Shown here piece by piece: positions 1-13,259 of a DNA stretch of 64,000 nt; within the stretch, counting starts at the first letter, position 1, and every line of letters starts with the position of its first letter. The notes beneath the pieces are model-generated. The model searched no databases. It was given only the letters and a program-made list of their open reading frames with translations, and was not told the DNA's origin. The stretch lies in the NCBI GenBank assembly GCA_034770075.1, contig CM068386.1, positions 86,835,265-86,899,264 on the forward strand, read 5' to 3'. Made by a program: the position numbers and the translations under genes. This stretch comes from Aralia elata (Eukaryota > Streptophyta > Magnoliopsida > Apiales > Araliaceae).

Positions 1-354
1 CCTTCCTAAAAATCATTATCATATACTCAGTTTATAAACACTCAGGATATTATACTACTTAGTGGAGTAGGAGTTGTTCAGTCTCTGTACCACGTAAAAA
101 TCTCTCCGTGTCATTTATTTTATCTCCTTTATATTCCTGCATATTATTTATTCCGCTTATATGGCTTAGAACTAAATCTAGAACTGAGATCTTACCATAA
201 TCTACAAGGGGATTTTTCAAAAACATATTCCGCTGTGCTTAATCTAATTTTGAATAATAAATTATTTGGTAATAATTTTTAACAAGTTAATTTTTGAAAA
301 AGAGGATCTATTCAACCCCCCTTGTAGATCTCTAAGTGCCTCTAAGAAACAACA
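1..354 (+). repeat. 3' part of the 5' LTR of the Sirevirus
   Basis: Collinear with 50461-50774, including the shared block around cattcctgcatatta and the terminal stretch ending in aaca. The LTR ends two bases before the Met-tRNA primer site. The promoter half of this LTR lies upstream of the window. Confidence 0.9.
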
Positions 355-356
355 AG

Positions 357-368
357 TGGTATCAGAGC
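357..368 (+). other. Primer binding site (initiator Met tRNA) of the Sirevirus
   Basis: tggtatcagagc immediately after the LTR end is the standard plant copia primer site, complementary to the 3' end of initiator methionine tRNA. Confidence 0.92.
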
Positions 369-408
369 AGGTTCTCATGAATATAAAGCTTACACTTTGA
401 GTTGATCT

Positions 409-2480
409 ATGACATTAAACAAAACCAGTTCTGAGCTTGGTGGAGGAAACAAACCACCTCTCCTAAATAGAAAAAAGTATGTATGCAGGCATACATGGAC
501 GCGATTGATGATGATTTATTTGATGTTGTCCTAAATGGTCCATATATTCCTACCAAGCTAGCTCTAACAATTGATGATCCTAACAAGGAAGCTGTCAAGA
601 TACATGATAAGTGGACAAAGAATGAAAATAAGCTTATACAACTGGATAAAAGAGCCAAGAATATTCTGTTCATGGCCATAGAAGATGAAATTTTTGAAAA
701 TATTGTCAACTGTGCAGAACTGCAAAGGAAGTCTGGGAAGCCCTATTAGTAATGCATGAGGGCACATAAGAAGTTAGAGAGAACAAACAATCTCTTTTAA
801 CTCAGCAATATGAAATGTTTTCTCATATCCCTAGAGAGAACATTACTATAACTTATGAACGCTTCAATATTCTCCTTAACTCTTTGAGATCTTACAACAA
901 ATCCTATCCTAACAAAGACCTGAACATAAAGTTCATGAGAGCTCTTCCAAGTAAAGGGACACTAAGAACATTGGCATAAGAGAGTCAAAAAATCTGCATG
1001 AGATGACTGTATAGAAGCTCTACGGTAATCTTCTTACCTATGAGCTTGAGCTGAACCAAAGAGCAGAAATTCTCTCAGAAAATAAAAGAAAAGACAAAGG
1101 ATTAACACTTAAAGCTTCCAAAGCTACTCTTAGAGTTTCAGCTGAGAATGATGAAGATGATGATAAAGAAAAAGCTGATGAGGATGAAGACATAGCCTTG
1201 CTTGCTCAAAGGCTAAGGAAGTTCATGAGGAAAAGAAGTAACAAGAGGCCAATGAAGAATTTTAACCAAGGTAGGAGCAACAAAGATCAAGACAAAGATC
1301 TTTACTATAACTGCAAGAAGCCTGACCACTTCATCGCAGATTGTGTCGAACCTCTGCTTAAAGATCTCAAGAAGGATAAGAAGAAGTCAAATGCAAAGAA
1401 AGAGTATAAATGCTACAGAAAGTACCACAAAAAGCAAAAAGGCTATGTAGCTGAAGGATCATGGAGTGACTCAAAAAGTGATTCTAGTTCAGACTCTAGT
1501 GATGATGAAGAAGCTCAAATAGCTAATCTTTTGCCAGTGGCTATTGAAGACGACTCCAACACTACCACTGATTGTCGCGAGATCAACATCAATGAGGTAT
1601 TTGACTTTAATTCCCCTAATGTTAATATCGATGATATTAGAACAACCTTACATGATATTACTTCTAATTTGCACCAATACATGAAATGGTTCAGGGTTTT
1701 ATCAAAGGACCATTCTCTTCTTCAAAAGGAGAAATAAAAAGTGGACGTAGAGTTGGAAACCACTCTACGAAAGACTACCTCTCTATCCAAGCTTGAGGAA
1801 GAGAATGTACACTTAAGGAAGATAACTGAATCTAATGCACTAAGAGAATCTGCCCTCACCTCTAAGATAGAGGAATTAAAGAAGACAATCTTTATGTAGA
1901 ATCGTTCTTCTTCATCCATAGATTCATTGATCACAAGTTAGAGAGCAGTTTTTGATAGATCAGGATTAGGGTTTGGAGATTTCTTATCAACCCCATGTGT
2001 AGAAAAATTTGTGGAGAATAACAATGATAATGCTTCTCCCTCCCATAAAAGTATTATATTTGTGAAATAATACTGGTCTGGATTTTGTAAAACTGCAGAG
2101 TAAACCCAAGTCTACGATCAAGCCTCAAAGGATCGTAGAGTCTGGAAAATTCAACTCTACAAACCAACCTGGCGTAAATCGAAGAACTGGGTCTTACTCT
2201 ACGAAATTTCAAAAGCGTAAAACGGTATATAAATAGAAAAAGGATTAGCCATAGAAACATATTCACCACACAAGTCCCAATTGAGGAGATATCCACACCC
2301 ACACCCACACATGCAACATGTAGTATGTTATAACTGTTTTAAGCATGGTCATAAAGCTGCATACTATTATTACTATAAGCATAATGCATATCAAGGACTC
2401 TAAGTCAAGCAGATTTGGGTCCCGAAAGGAACTAACATTGCAGAACCCAAACAAGTATGAGTACCAAAATGAACAATAAT
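409..2480 (+). pseudogene. Sirevirus gag, broken
   Basis: The reading starts at an ATG at 409 about 40 bases after the primer site, then shifts frame near 480. The segment 483-749 resembles the UBN2/DUF4219-type gag core (the AKNILFMAIEDEI-like stretch). From 750 to 1197 stops are frequent. The frame reopens at 1198-1737 with a CCHC zinc knuckle (about 1300-1345) in which the first Cys is replaced by Tyr, followed by an acidic Ser/Asp stretch. A second CX2CX4H knuckle lies at about 2310-2365, its last Cys also replaced by Tyr. Gag would coat the RNA and assemble virus-like particles; with two damaged knuckles and many stops this copy cannot. Confidence 0.82.
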
Positions 2481-2485
2481 CGTTT

Positions 2486-2725
2486 TTGCAGGTACCAAGG
2501 AGATCTGAATCAATCTGCTATCTTGACAGTGGATGCTCAAGGCACATGACTGACAACAAAGCTCTCTCGTCTGAATTCAAAGCGAAAGATAGTCTAGCAG
2601 TCGTCTTTGGAGACAATAACTCTGGGAAAACTAGAGGCTACAGTATGATAAACAATGAAGCTGTCTCATTTAGTAAGGTAGCCTATGTTGATGGATTGAA
2701 GCACGACCTGTTTAGCATAAGTTAG
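2486..2725 (+). pseudogene. Sirevirus aspartic protease domain
   Basis: An open stretch of 79 codons carries the motif YLDSGCSRHMTDN near its start, the copia protease active-site signature (D-S-G followed by C-S-R-H-M-T). In the family this domain cleaves the gag-pol polyprotein. A TAG at the end of the segment (frame closes at 2725) separates it from the integrase part; the following sequence to about 2960 is the pre-integrase region in other frames. The catalytic Asp is intact, but the surrounding polyprotein is not. Confidence 0.88.
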
Positions 2726-2789
2726 CTATACGATAAAGGTCATTAGATTATCTTCCTCAATAATAGTGTCAAGTTCGAGACCTGGAAAC

Positions 2790-3839
2790 CAACTTTGTTA
2801 AATTGACTAGATCAAGGGAAATGAATGTATATGTGGTCAATCTCACTGAGCTAAGCTCTTCAGCAACAACTTGTTTCTTTGCTAAAGCTTCAAAAGATGT
2901 AAGCTAGTTGTGGCAAGACTATAACAAAACTTGCTTCCAAAGATCTAGTCAGAGGTCTACCCAAGTTAAGTTTTGTCAAGGAAAAAACCATGCAAAGCAT
3001 GTCAACTTGGGAAGCAGACCAAAACCTTATTCAAGAGCAAGACATTTAATTCAAATGAAAGACCCTTAGAACTTCTTCATATGGTTGAGCCAATTTCAAC
3101 TGTCAGTCTAGGAGGCAATAAATACTCACTAGTTATAATGGATGATTACACTGGGTTTTCATGGGTATTCTTCTTAAGCTCTAAAGACGAGACCAATATT
3201 TAATTAATTGATTCTTCAAGCTGGTAATAAATGAGAAGGGTGAAAAGATAAAGAGTATAAGAAGTGATTATGGCAGAGAATTGGATTATTCTAAAGTAAA
3301 TTAGTTTTGTGAAGATAATGACATTCAACATAACTTCTCAGCTCCAAGAACTCCACAACAAAATGGAGTAGCTGAAAGGAAGAATAGAACTCTGATTGAA
3401 GCAGGAAGAACACTTCTAGCAGCAGTGTATCTTCCAAAATACTTTTGGGCAGAATACTTCATGTTATACTCAGAATAGATCTCTAATTCACTCTACGCTC
3501 AAAAAGACGCCCTATGAGTTATGGAAAGGAAGAAAGCCAAATGTTAGCTACTTTTGTGCTTTTGGCTGTGCATGCTACATTCTCAATAATGGCAAAAGAT
3601 ACCTGATAAAATTTCAACCAAAGTCAGATGAAGGAATCTTTCTTGGATATTCTATGGAAAGTAAAGCCTATAGAGTGTTCAACAAGAATTTCTTGACAAT
3701 AAAAGTCTCTATTCGTATCACATTTGATGAGGCTGATCAAGGCAAGTCAAGCAAAATAGCTCAACCTAATGAAATCGTAGAGCTAGGCCTCAGTTCGCAG
3801 AGTAGGAGAACTCTACGATCGCAGAAGCTGAAGCCGTAG
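2790..3839 (+). pseudogene. Sirevirus integrase, broken
   Basis: The second half of the HHCC zinc finger (CKACQLGKQ) opens the segment at about 2985. The catalytic core follows (SLGGNKYSLVIMDDYTGFSWVFF). The first catalytic Asp, normally in an HMDLFGP-like motif, is lost: the sequence reads HMVEP. The second acidic motif survives as SDYGREF (near 3262) and the Glu motif as NGVAERKNRTL (near 3365). The GKRYLIKF...EGIFLGYS region typical of copia integrase C-termini follows at 3590-3655. Several in-frame stops and frameshifts occur at 3200-3550. The family integrates cDNA into chromosomes; this copy is dead. Confidence 0.85.
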
Positions 3840-4099
3840 AGCTAGACCCGACGAACATAGCGCCAGACCAGGAGATCGTAAAGTCTCTAATTCCAGAAGT
3901 GGAAACTCTACGAATCAATGAAGATGCAGAAACATAACCAAATCTTGAAGTACTCAGACATCAAGATACAAGGACAGACGTTCCATCTGGAAGTAGATGG
4001 GAAAGAGATCACACTTAGAACCTGATCATTGGAGATCTAAATGCTAGAGTCAGGACAAGATTAGCCACTCAAAACGAATGCTTCTACCTCGGCTTTCTC

Positions 4100-4807
4100 T
4101 CTTAAATTGAACCTAAGAAGATCGGAGAAGCTCTAAAAGACTCAAGCTGGATTGAAGTCATGCAAGAAGAGCTAAATCAATTTAAAAGATGCAAAATTTG
4201 GAGGCTGGTTCCAAGACCAAGAGATTATCCAATCGTAGGCACCATATGGGTCTTTAGGAATAAAATGGATGAAGTTGGGGCGATCACAAGGAACAAGGTA
4301 AGATTAGTGACTAAAGGCTACTCACAGGAAGAAGGGATCGACTATGACAAAACCTTCACACCTGTTGCCAGATTAGAAGCTATCAGGATGTTCCTAGCCT
4401 ATACAGCCCACATGGAGTTCAAAGTTTTCCAAATAGATGTCAAGAGTGTTTTTCTGAATGGTGAACTTCAAGAAGAAGTTTATGTAGAACAACTTCTAGG
4501 CTTTGTCAATCCAACTCGTTCTAATTATGTATATAAGTTAGATAAAACACTTTATGGTTTAAAGCATGCACCTAGAGCATGATATGAAACACTCACAAAC
4601 TACCTTATTAAAAATGGATTTACTAGAGGTAGAGTAGACACAACTTTATTCCTTAGGATGCACAAAGATAAAATATTATTAGTTCAAATCTATATAGATG
4701 ATATTATTTTTGGATCTATTGATGAAAAATTATGTGAGAGATTTGCCAAGTTGATGTAGAACAAGTTTAAAATGAGCATGATGGGTGAGCTAAACTACTT
4801 TCTTGGA
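4100..4807 (+). pseudogene. Sirevirus reverse transcriptase, N-terminal part
   Basis: Copia-type RT (RVT_2). A 140-codon open stretch at 4160-4582 carries the start of the RT (MQEELNQFKRCKIWRLVPRP), the EGIDYDKTFTPVARLEAIR motif, FQIDVKSVFLNG and the LYGLKHAPRA motif. After a TGA at 4580 the frame continues with an intact IYIDDIIFGS catalytic box (about 4690-4720). The protein breaks inside the NYFLG motif where the Athila-like element entered; the last five bases, ttgga (4803-4807), are the target site duplication, repeated at 26842-26846. The C-terminal part resumes there. Confidence 0.92.
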
Positions 4808-6667
4808 TGAAAGTTGTCGTTAACACTCCAAAATTAAATCCTTAGTCCTACTCTATTAACACAACAATCATTATAGTGACAAACAATGGTCGATCCCATA
4901 GAGAGTGATGTTGTATTATATTTATCCTATCATTTCAATAAATAAAATGGGGGTTTTGAGTTTGATTATAACTAACTAATAAAAACATAATCTAAAACGA
5001 TTTGAATAACCAATGAATTAAAAGTTTTAGTTTTTAGTTCAGTTTCACCTTTTCACAACAATGAAATAACTAAGTATAACATTATTTACCCATCAATGAA
5101 ACTAATAGTCCTAGTTAACAATAAGCTCTGTTAACTGAAATTCCCCTTAGATTATCACTTCATGAAATAAGTTCTTCACAAAATTATAACCATCATATAA
5201 CTTAGAATAAGCTCTCTTGATTTAATATAATAGCAGCATTAAGAATTAGGGAATTAAACTATTCTAAGCAATAATCACACAAGCTTGGATTATTTAACTT
5301 GTCTTCTGATAATCTTAGCAATACTCAAAAGTTTGACCACAATCATGTATTACTAATTACTACTTGTGATTAGGAATAATATCAATTACACGTAATACAA
5401 TCCCTTAATCTAGCAGATGATATTAATTAGGTCAACTTAATTGGCCATATTAAATCAATCCAAATAAATAACATTCAAACAATAATTTAGATTATCAAGA
5501 ATGAATTTCATATGAGAAGGAATAAATAATGTAACTCAATTAAATCATTAGTTATAAATAAGATTCAATATCCTTAGAACTGAAAATAAAGAACTTGTAA
5601 CGAATGTGATTTTGTTGATTTTGAGAATCAATGTGATCTTGTGAATAAATAAAATATTTATTAAGTTAAATACATATTTTTGTTAATTTATTTATTGAGT
5701 AAAATAAATAATTGATGGATTTATTGTGGAATAATTTATTTTAGTGTAATTATGTTAATTGTTATTTGAATGGTGATTTGATGTTTATTCTAATTTAATT
5801 TAATAATTAAATTAAATGATTGGTGATTTATTTGAATAAAATGATTTATTTGAATAAAATGATTTATTTGATAATACTATAATTGGCCAAATAGAAGTTA
5901 TAATTTAATTAGTAAAGTTTAATTGAATTTATTAATTATTAAGTTTAGTTAAACTAAAGTGTGACATTTGAACTATATGATAAGGTATTATTAAAATAAA
6001 TTAAAAGGAGATTGGATTGAGTTAGCCAAACAAGGTCTTGTGACCTTTGGTTGGTAAAAAAAAGAAAAAAAAGGGGTTTTGATCTGGGTTTAGCCAAACA
6101 AAGGCTTAGACCTTTGAATTATTTTAACTAATGAAACAGCTGATAATTGATTTTAAGTGGGTTTTACGTTGTAAAAATAATCAGTTATCGTAAGTTTAGA
6201 AAAAAGAAAAAGCAAAGAGCAGAGCTTTTGGGTGAGAAGAAAGAAATTGAGAGGAATAGTTCTCTGTGATTTAGAGAGTAGTCTTGAGAGAATCAAGAGA
6301 AAGGAGAGGATTGCTAAAGCTAACTCATCATCTGTTCATAATCCAAGAGGAGATAAGAAGGTAACAAAACTCTTTCTAAAAACTTTTACTTCTCAAAATA
6401 TTTTCTGTGTTTAGTTTTGATGAATACAATTGGTAATTCTTGATGGTATGTGTTAATAAGTGTAGTTAATCTGTTAATATGCATCTGTAAATAGTTTTCG
6501 GTAATCAAATTCATGTATAAGCATGAAATAGGAAGAAGTGAACTTTTGTTTTCATAGTGTATTTTATAGTCTGCTTTAAGGCCAAAATTGATGGTCTATT
6601 TGTTAATAGAATGTTAAATTGATGGTTGCTTGTTATAATTCACTGAGATACGAAAAGAATGCAATTT

Positions 6668-9600
6668 TGTGACGCCCCCAAATCCGGGTCCCTTGACCCT
6701 CGGATCTGGTATGTCACGATACATCATCTTCATACCTACTCTATAACTAATGCGGAAAATATAAACATATATTATTTATTTCAGAGTATTCTACAACATT
6801 TTCCAAGGTCTACAACCTTTATCTTGATACATTCCTTTAATAACGTACATAAGGTTTACATAAGTAACTTACATCTAAATAACTTCATAGTTAACATGCA
6901 TATCAACCTAATCGGGTCCTTTGCATTTGCCTCTATCCTTCCTCGAACATTCGTCTTAATCTAAAATGTTTTATCATTATATAGCAAGAGTGAGCAACTA
7001 CTTTGCTCAGCAAGTTTAAATACAAAGAAGATATATCATGGTTGAAGAAAAGAATATAGCTTTAGAATTTTTTAACAATATAATAATTGTAAAAGAGCAT
7101 GAATCAAAATTTTAATGATTAAATGACTGAATTCAATAATACAGGGTGTCAATAATGACCATGAACCAATTTAACTGAACCTTAAGGTAATGAAGGTGAT
7201 CAGCCTTTCATACCTGATGAACATATGCAACATGCACTAAATGCGAATCAATAATCATAGATGTGGAATAATCAACAATAATTATCCACTAACATGCTTG
7301 AAAGATAATAACTCGAGTTTGAGTTAGGGAACTTGCCTTGATTGGAGATTACCGCTATAATTTAACTTAACTTCTCTCCACAAATCCTACACAATTGTAT
7401 TTACATGCACATACATATTAGCTAATTTAATATGTTGCAAAACATGCATGTATATTCTTTATCAATAAATATTAGTTAATAAAAACTAATATTATTTGTA
7501 CTTTATTCAAAACCAATCTTGGTTTCTTTATAAACTTATTCATTTTAATCCTTAATATAAATAATAAGGGTCACACATATTTTAAGATGTAAATATTTTA
7601 CATCTTAAAGCTTAAACCATTTATATTCTATTTCAGCAATATCTTTTAACTTTACTCGTAAATTCGGGGTTTAAACAACTAATACATGGCTTTTATATTA
7701 TTTCTTTAATTTAAATAATTTTAATATCTTTTTATCTGTCCATGTGTCAACTCGGACCATTGCCTAATAAATAAATATTTTATCTCGCCAACACATTAGC
7801 TTCGTGCTTCATTTAGTGAATAAATCACATTTTTGCTTTAAGTATATATATGCATCGCAATATAAATCTCGACTTAAAACCTTCATTTTGAACCTCGAAA
7901 TCCTTAATTTCGCTACTTTTATGATTATTATACTTTTAACGGTTTCACGCTTTTCATTACGCTATAAAACCATTTTGCATACCCTCGCCGGCTTCCGTTT
8001 GCTTAAAGATAATTTTTCATATTTTTAATATATTTTTATTGCATTAATTATGTCCGGAATCAATTTTCATGGCATAAATTTATCAAAAACGTCAAAACTC
8101 TCATATTGAGACTTTATTAAACTTAACTTTGCTTAAAATCTCGCCTGAACGCGATTCGGAACGACGAATGTCAAAACAGCCCAGCGTGTCGACGCTCGGC
8201 GTCGCTTAAATTTTAGTTCTGACATGACGTTTTGCCTATTTTTAATTCTCACACCATAAATCACATAACAGCAAAATTTTGGGCATATTATAGACCTCAT
8301 GGCGTAGTATTTTTGAAAAATTTCTAACTGCGAAAAGGAATCACGAAAGCCGCTCAAAACCGCGCGCCAAAAGCATGTCAGGCAGCTGCCCAGCGGCGCA
8401 GCACGGCGTGCGCGTTGCCCAGCTGCTGCTGCTGCTCATGCTGCTGGTGCACTTTTTACGATTTTCTCACGCCTTGCTCGTTTATCGGATTGATTCGAAT
8501 TTTGGATATGTTATACATGGTATACCAGACTATTTTTAAAAAATATAATCCCTCCATTCCGGGTTCATTATGTTGCCTAAACAACGCCCCTAATATGGCT
8601 GCAGAGGCCAATTTTCAGAACGCGCGTTTACACATCAAAACTCACCATGGTTCGTTCCGGCTTGTTTTGCTACCTAACCAAGTCTTGTTTAACATATTAA
8701 GACACATTTAAAGTCTTGACTTCGCAAAATTCCAAGTTTTTCATCATTTTTACTCTTTATGGTCATAAATTTTCAATTTTCGCGTTTAGAGGTCAACACT
8801 CGCCTCGACGCGTTCCAACCCAACTTGCTTTACAAATAAGTCTTATTTAACATAATAAGACACGTTTAAAGTATCAGTTTCATCAAATTCAAAGTTTTTA
8901 CCATTTTTACCCTTTATGGCCATTTATCGCGTATAACACGTATATTATCGAATTTATCCGATTTCTTCGCATTTTACCCTCGTATACCTCGTAATGCGTA
9001 TCCTTATTACTCCACACAAATCAACCTAGTCTCCAAGGCTCTAATTTCACTTTTCATCGATACATAAGCTATTATTTACACTATATAGCTTACTAACTTT
9101 CCAAATTTCTCATTTCTTGATTCAATTCCAATTCTTATGGTACATTATATATCCGAGGATCAAAGGCAGATTTAACATATAGACTTTTAGTCTAAATTCA
9201 CAATCTAACCAACTTTTGTTCAAAAATTCAACTTTCTAATCATTAAAGCAAAATTTCATGAATTATTAGTAGAATTCGAAATTGAATGCGATTCTATACC
9301 TCTTGAGTGGTGAATTAGAGTTTCCAATGCCTCCCAAGCTTCAATTTTTGGTTTAAGCTCGATTTCACTTAGAATTGAAAAGTTGAGAATTCACAGCTTC
9401 CTTGTTTCTATGGCTTAGAGAGAGAATTGGCTAAGAGAGGAGAAGAAGATTAGTTTGCTAGCTTAAATAGAAGAGATGATGGCCTCCCTTCATTAGCCTC
9501 CATGAAAATTTCTTGCTCCCTACTCTCTCTCTCTCACTCACGGCATATAAGGAAGAAATTTGGCTTGCTCCCTAATCTTTCAACAGTGAGGGTTTATAAA

Positions 9601-10883
9601 GAAAATTCCAAATTTGACCTAGTATATTAAATAACTCCTTTACCCTCTTGGAAATACATAATATATATATATATATATAATCATTAATATATAAATTATG
9701 TATTCCAAAATAAAAACATAACATAAAAATATTTTTATTACATTCTCATTTTATATATGCAAAATAAATGCGTTAAGCATAATTTACCATACAAAAGAAA
9801 TTACTCATTCACTTAAGATATTATACTAAAAATATAACTCCTTGTCTCGTTAAAATAATTCCATACAAGAATTTATTTTTAATATTCTTGGGTAAAGTAT
9901 ATAAAATATTATATACACTTAAACTGCCTCTTTCGCTTTGTTACACAAATTGTTTTCAACACGTTATTTCCTCGCGTAATAAATATATACATATAAATAT
10001 ATATTTATTACCTCGCAGCAATTCAATATACTGCGCATGATCATATATCACATATAGAAAATAAATAATAAATTTATTTTCTCACATTATAAATTGTTTA
10101 TATCAATTTATTTACATATATAATTAAAATAATAATCGCTCTTTATTACAATAATTCAATACTAGAAGTTATTTTAATAACGTTTATTTAAAGTATACAA
10201 TAATTCTTGCATACTTAAACTAATTATTTTCTCGTTCCTTCTATAAATTGTTTTCAACAATTTAACTGTAATAAATATAATAATATATTTATTACATTAA
10301 AAACATGCATACATTACACTCAATTATGTAATATATGATTTCTTCAATAAAATGGTGGTTATACATTCAGTATATTTAATGCCACCAATTTACCATATTA
10401 AAATAATTTAATATTATAAATTATTTTAACTTACTTATTTTAATCTTACCCATCTTACTCCTTGTAATAAATTGCTCCTACAATTTACGTACATATAATA
10501 TTTATTATACACCAAAATTACATATTGCATAGTTAATACCCACTTATGCAATAAAATCTTACATAACATAGTTTAACCTTGACTTTCATATATTTGGCTA
10601 GACATTTAATTTAATGTCTAAATAAAATCTCTTAATACAGTTTACTGCATTCAATACGCCTTTATGATATGGCTTGTCATATATATCATTTAGTAATCTT
10701 ACTCTTCAACCTTTCTATTGTTCACATTTAATTCTCTTTACATTCTTTTAAATATCAAACCATATAGGTTTTTCTGAAAATTTTAACCATTCATCTGCTT
10801 CCAATCTAGGTTTTATTCTTTAAACTTTTATTTATTTATTCGAGATCTTATTTATAAGTCTCATAAATTTTCGGGTTGTCACA
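6668..10883 (-). repeat. LARD 3' LTR (element sense)
   Basis: 4216 bp. Matches 13260-17468 nearly base for base, including the (ta)n run near 9661, the CT-rich run near 9523, and a GC-rich block near 8160-8200 and 8390-8440. A TATA-like CTATTTAAG in - orientation lies near 9462-9470. The short ORFs on + and - strands occur at equivalent places in both LTR copies and differ by stops, so they are not treated as genes. Confidence 0.93.
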
Positions 10884-13259
10884 TTCACCCCTTCTTCTAA
10901 GAATTTCGTCCTCGAAATTATAGCATACTAATCTCTGCTCATTCCATTGATCAAAACTAAGTTTTCAACTTGACCTTTACATTTTCACTTTAATGTCTTA
11001 CCAACAATTCTCTTTCCTCCTCTCAAGATTTCTCTTCTATTATCTCATTCTACAATAGCTACTCTCTAGGAGTTTACATTTTCCAATCATTCAGGAGTCT
11101 TCACAATTGTTCAATAACTGTGAATCAGTATAAATAATGTGAAAAGTTAATTTAAGAAAACTTTTCATATCGGTCTGAGGGGTCATGAAGCCCATGAACT
11201 TGTCCTGAGTTCTCAAGTATTTCTACCAGTTTTCGCGGACAAAATTTGTACGCCAGGTGATCAGCCTGTCATACTATTGCGTTGTGCACAACGACTTTCA
11301 TAGGTTAAACCACGTTAACCAACCTTTACTTCTTTTCTTGGATTGAACCACGTTAACCAATCCGAGAAAACCCCTTTTTAGGGTTGTTCACCTCAGACTT
11401 AGCATAAGATTCCGCACCAAAACAATTTGGTTTGGCATAAATTCTCAAAGAACACTTGAATTTTTATAAACATTTGTCTAGCTGAATCAAATAGCTTAGA
11501 CGTATACCAATAATTCGAACATCAATCGAAATATTTGTCTAGCCACTTTAATTGGCATTGCCTTTTCTTTAACTGGTTCAAAATTCTGAAAATCATTTTA
11601 TGATGTCATGATACCGCACTGTATTTATAGTCCGTTTGATGATTGCGTCATTTTGTGACTTTGTCATACTACATCATACCATAATGGGTTGACGAACCTT
11701 AGATCACATCCAACACTTGGTTAATCTACATTGATGACTTCATCATCTGTTATTCTACACCAGGTTCCATGATGCATTGATGACTATTTAAAAATACATT
11801 TTGATATTTTAAATCATTTTTGTCTAGCCGAAACAAATAGCGTAGACTCTTCTTTAAACAGTTCAAAACTATTGGAAAAAAAAAATTATTTTTGTTGTTA
11901 TCATGCCGCAACATGTAACGATGTGATAATGACTCGAAGTCCATCTACACACCCTTGTCACCTTGTTTTGAGGATAACAAAAGTTTTATTTTCATTTTTA
12001 AAGGCACATCAGTGCGAATTTAGCTTGATGTCAAAAATTTCGAAGTCTAGCATAACTAGAAGATTTGGAATACCTATGCCTCCACCATCAACTTCAATTT
12101 CTCCAATGATCCATTGCTTAATAATTATATCTATTCATATCATACTTAAATTTTACTATACTAAAAATCCTCAATTCTTCATGCACAACTTTTCTATACC
12201 CCAATATAGTTCATTAAATATACCACACGTTATGAGTTCAGGAACTTACCACAATAGTATGGATTAGGAAGTTATCCTAGTCAGACCAAAATCGTCCATT
12301 CGCTGAGGGGTTCCACCATACGATTATGAGTTACGAACTTACCATACATATGAGTTTAAAGAATTTGTACCTAATCTTAATATTCTCTAACTATCAAATA
12401 TAAATATGAGAAAAGAATCACCTTCTCGTCATATGTATATCGATAGCGCGACACCAATATTTCAATGATTATCCATATAGGAAGCTAAGTGATTGTCGAA
12501 TCAACTCGACCACTAATCAAAATAGGAAGTTGAGTGGTTGTTAAACCATGGACAAATCTCGTCCCATACCAGGATTTGTTTAACTCAACCACTATATTAA
12601 TATAGGAAGCTAAGTGGTTTTCAAACCAAGCACAAATTCCCGTCCCATACTAGGAATCGTACAACTCAGCCACTAACATGAGTCCTCAATTGAAAACCCA
12701 CATAATTTTAACATTCTCTTTGCTTAATACGAACTTTCTTTAATCCGTATTTTATCATCTACATATGTGAAAATAATCACGTTTATATCATACTCCATAA
12801 TTCTATACTCGGTACACATCGAGTCTCTAATAGTGTTCAATATAGTACGCTGAGTGGTTTCCCACAAACAACCAACAAACTAGTTTTCCGTCTCATCTAC
12901 ACTGTCTTTCACAACGAGTTAGATCGGTTCCTAGTTCGTATTAACCTTCGCTCTCTGAAGGAATCGCTTAGCCCAGATACCATATATCAACCATTAAAGA
13001 GTACGATTATACCATAATTATACTTAGCATTTTCTTTCTTTTCATCTATCTTATTACCCTTCTGAGTTTTTTTTGTTGGTACTATTTCATAGTACTTTCT
13101 ACTTATAGCATTAAGCTAAAATTTCTAATCTTTCGATTGATTATGTGCCCTTCTACAACTTATTCTGATCACAATGTGATCTTTTCTTATAATCCTTCTC
13201 AGGTTATAGCCTAAGGTTCCCCACATAAGGTTTTTAACCTATCAGCTTTGATACCAACT
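10884..13259 (-). other. LARD internal region: PPT, noncoding body, Met-tRNA primer site
   Basis: On the - strand the primer site (tggtatcaaag) lies just inside 13259 and the polypurine tract (agaagaaggggtgaa) at 10884-10898, preceded by ttcgaggacgaaattctt, the usual gypsy end-of-pol context. No gag or pol motifs are seen on either strand. The part at 11160-11470 resembles LTR sequence of the same superfamily (see findings). At 12470-12680 there are three degenerate repeats built on aggaagctaagtggtt and actcaaccacta. Confidence 0.82.

Noticed and set aside
357..368. tRNA-like matches at primer sites (357, 13248, 25482, 46172, 61200)
   Set aside because: Only 12-18 bases complementary to tRNA 3' ends; no tRNA gene surrounds them.
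6659..8711. Several 60-100 codon open frames in the LARD LTR and their near-copies at 13248-15212
   Set aside because: They lie in LTR sequence on the strand opposite to the element's transcription, differ by stops between the two copies and show no protein-family motif.
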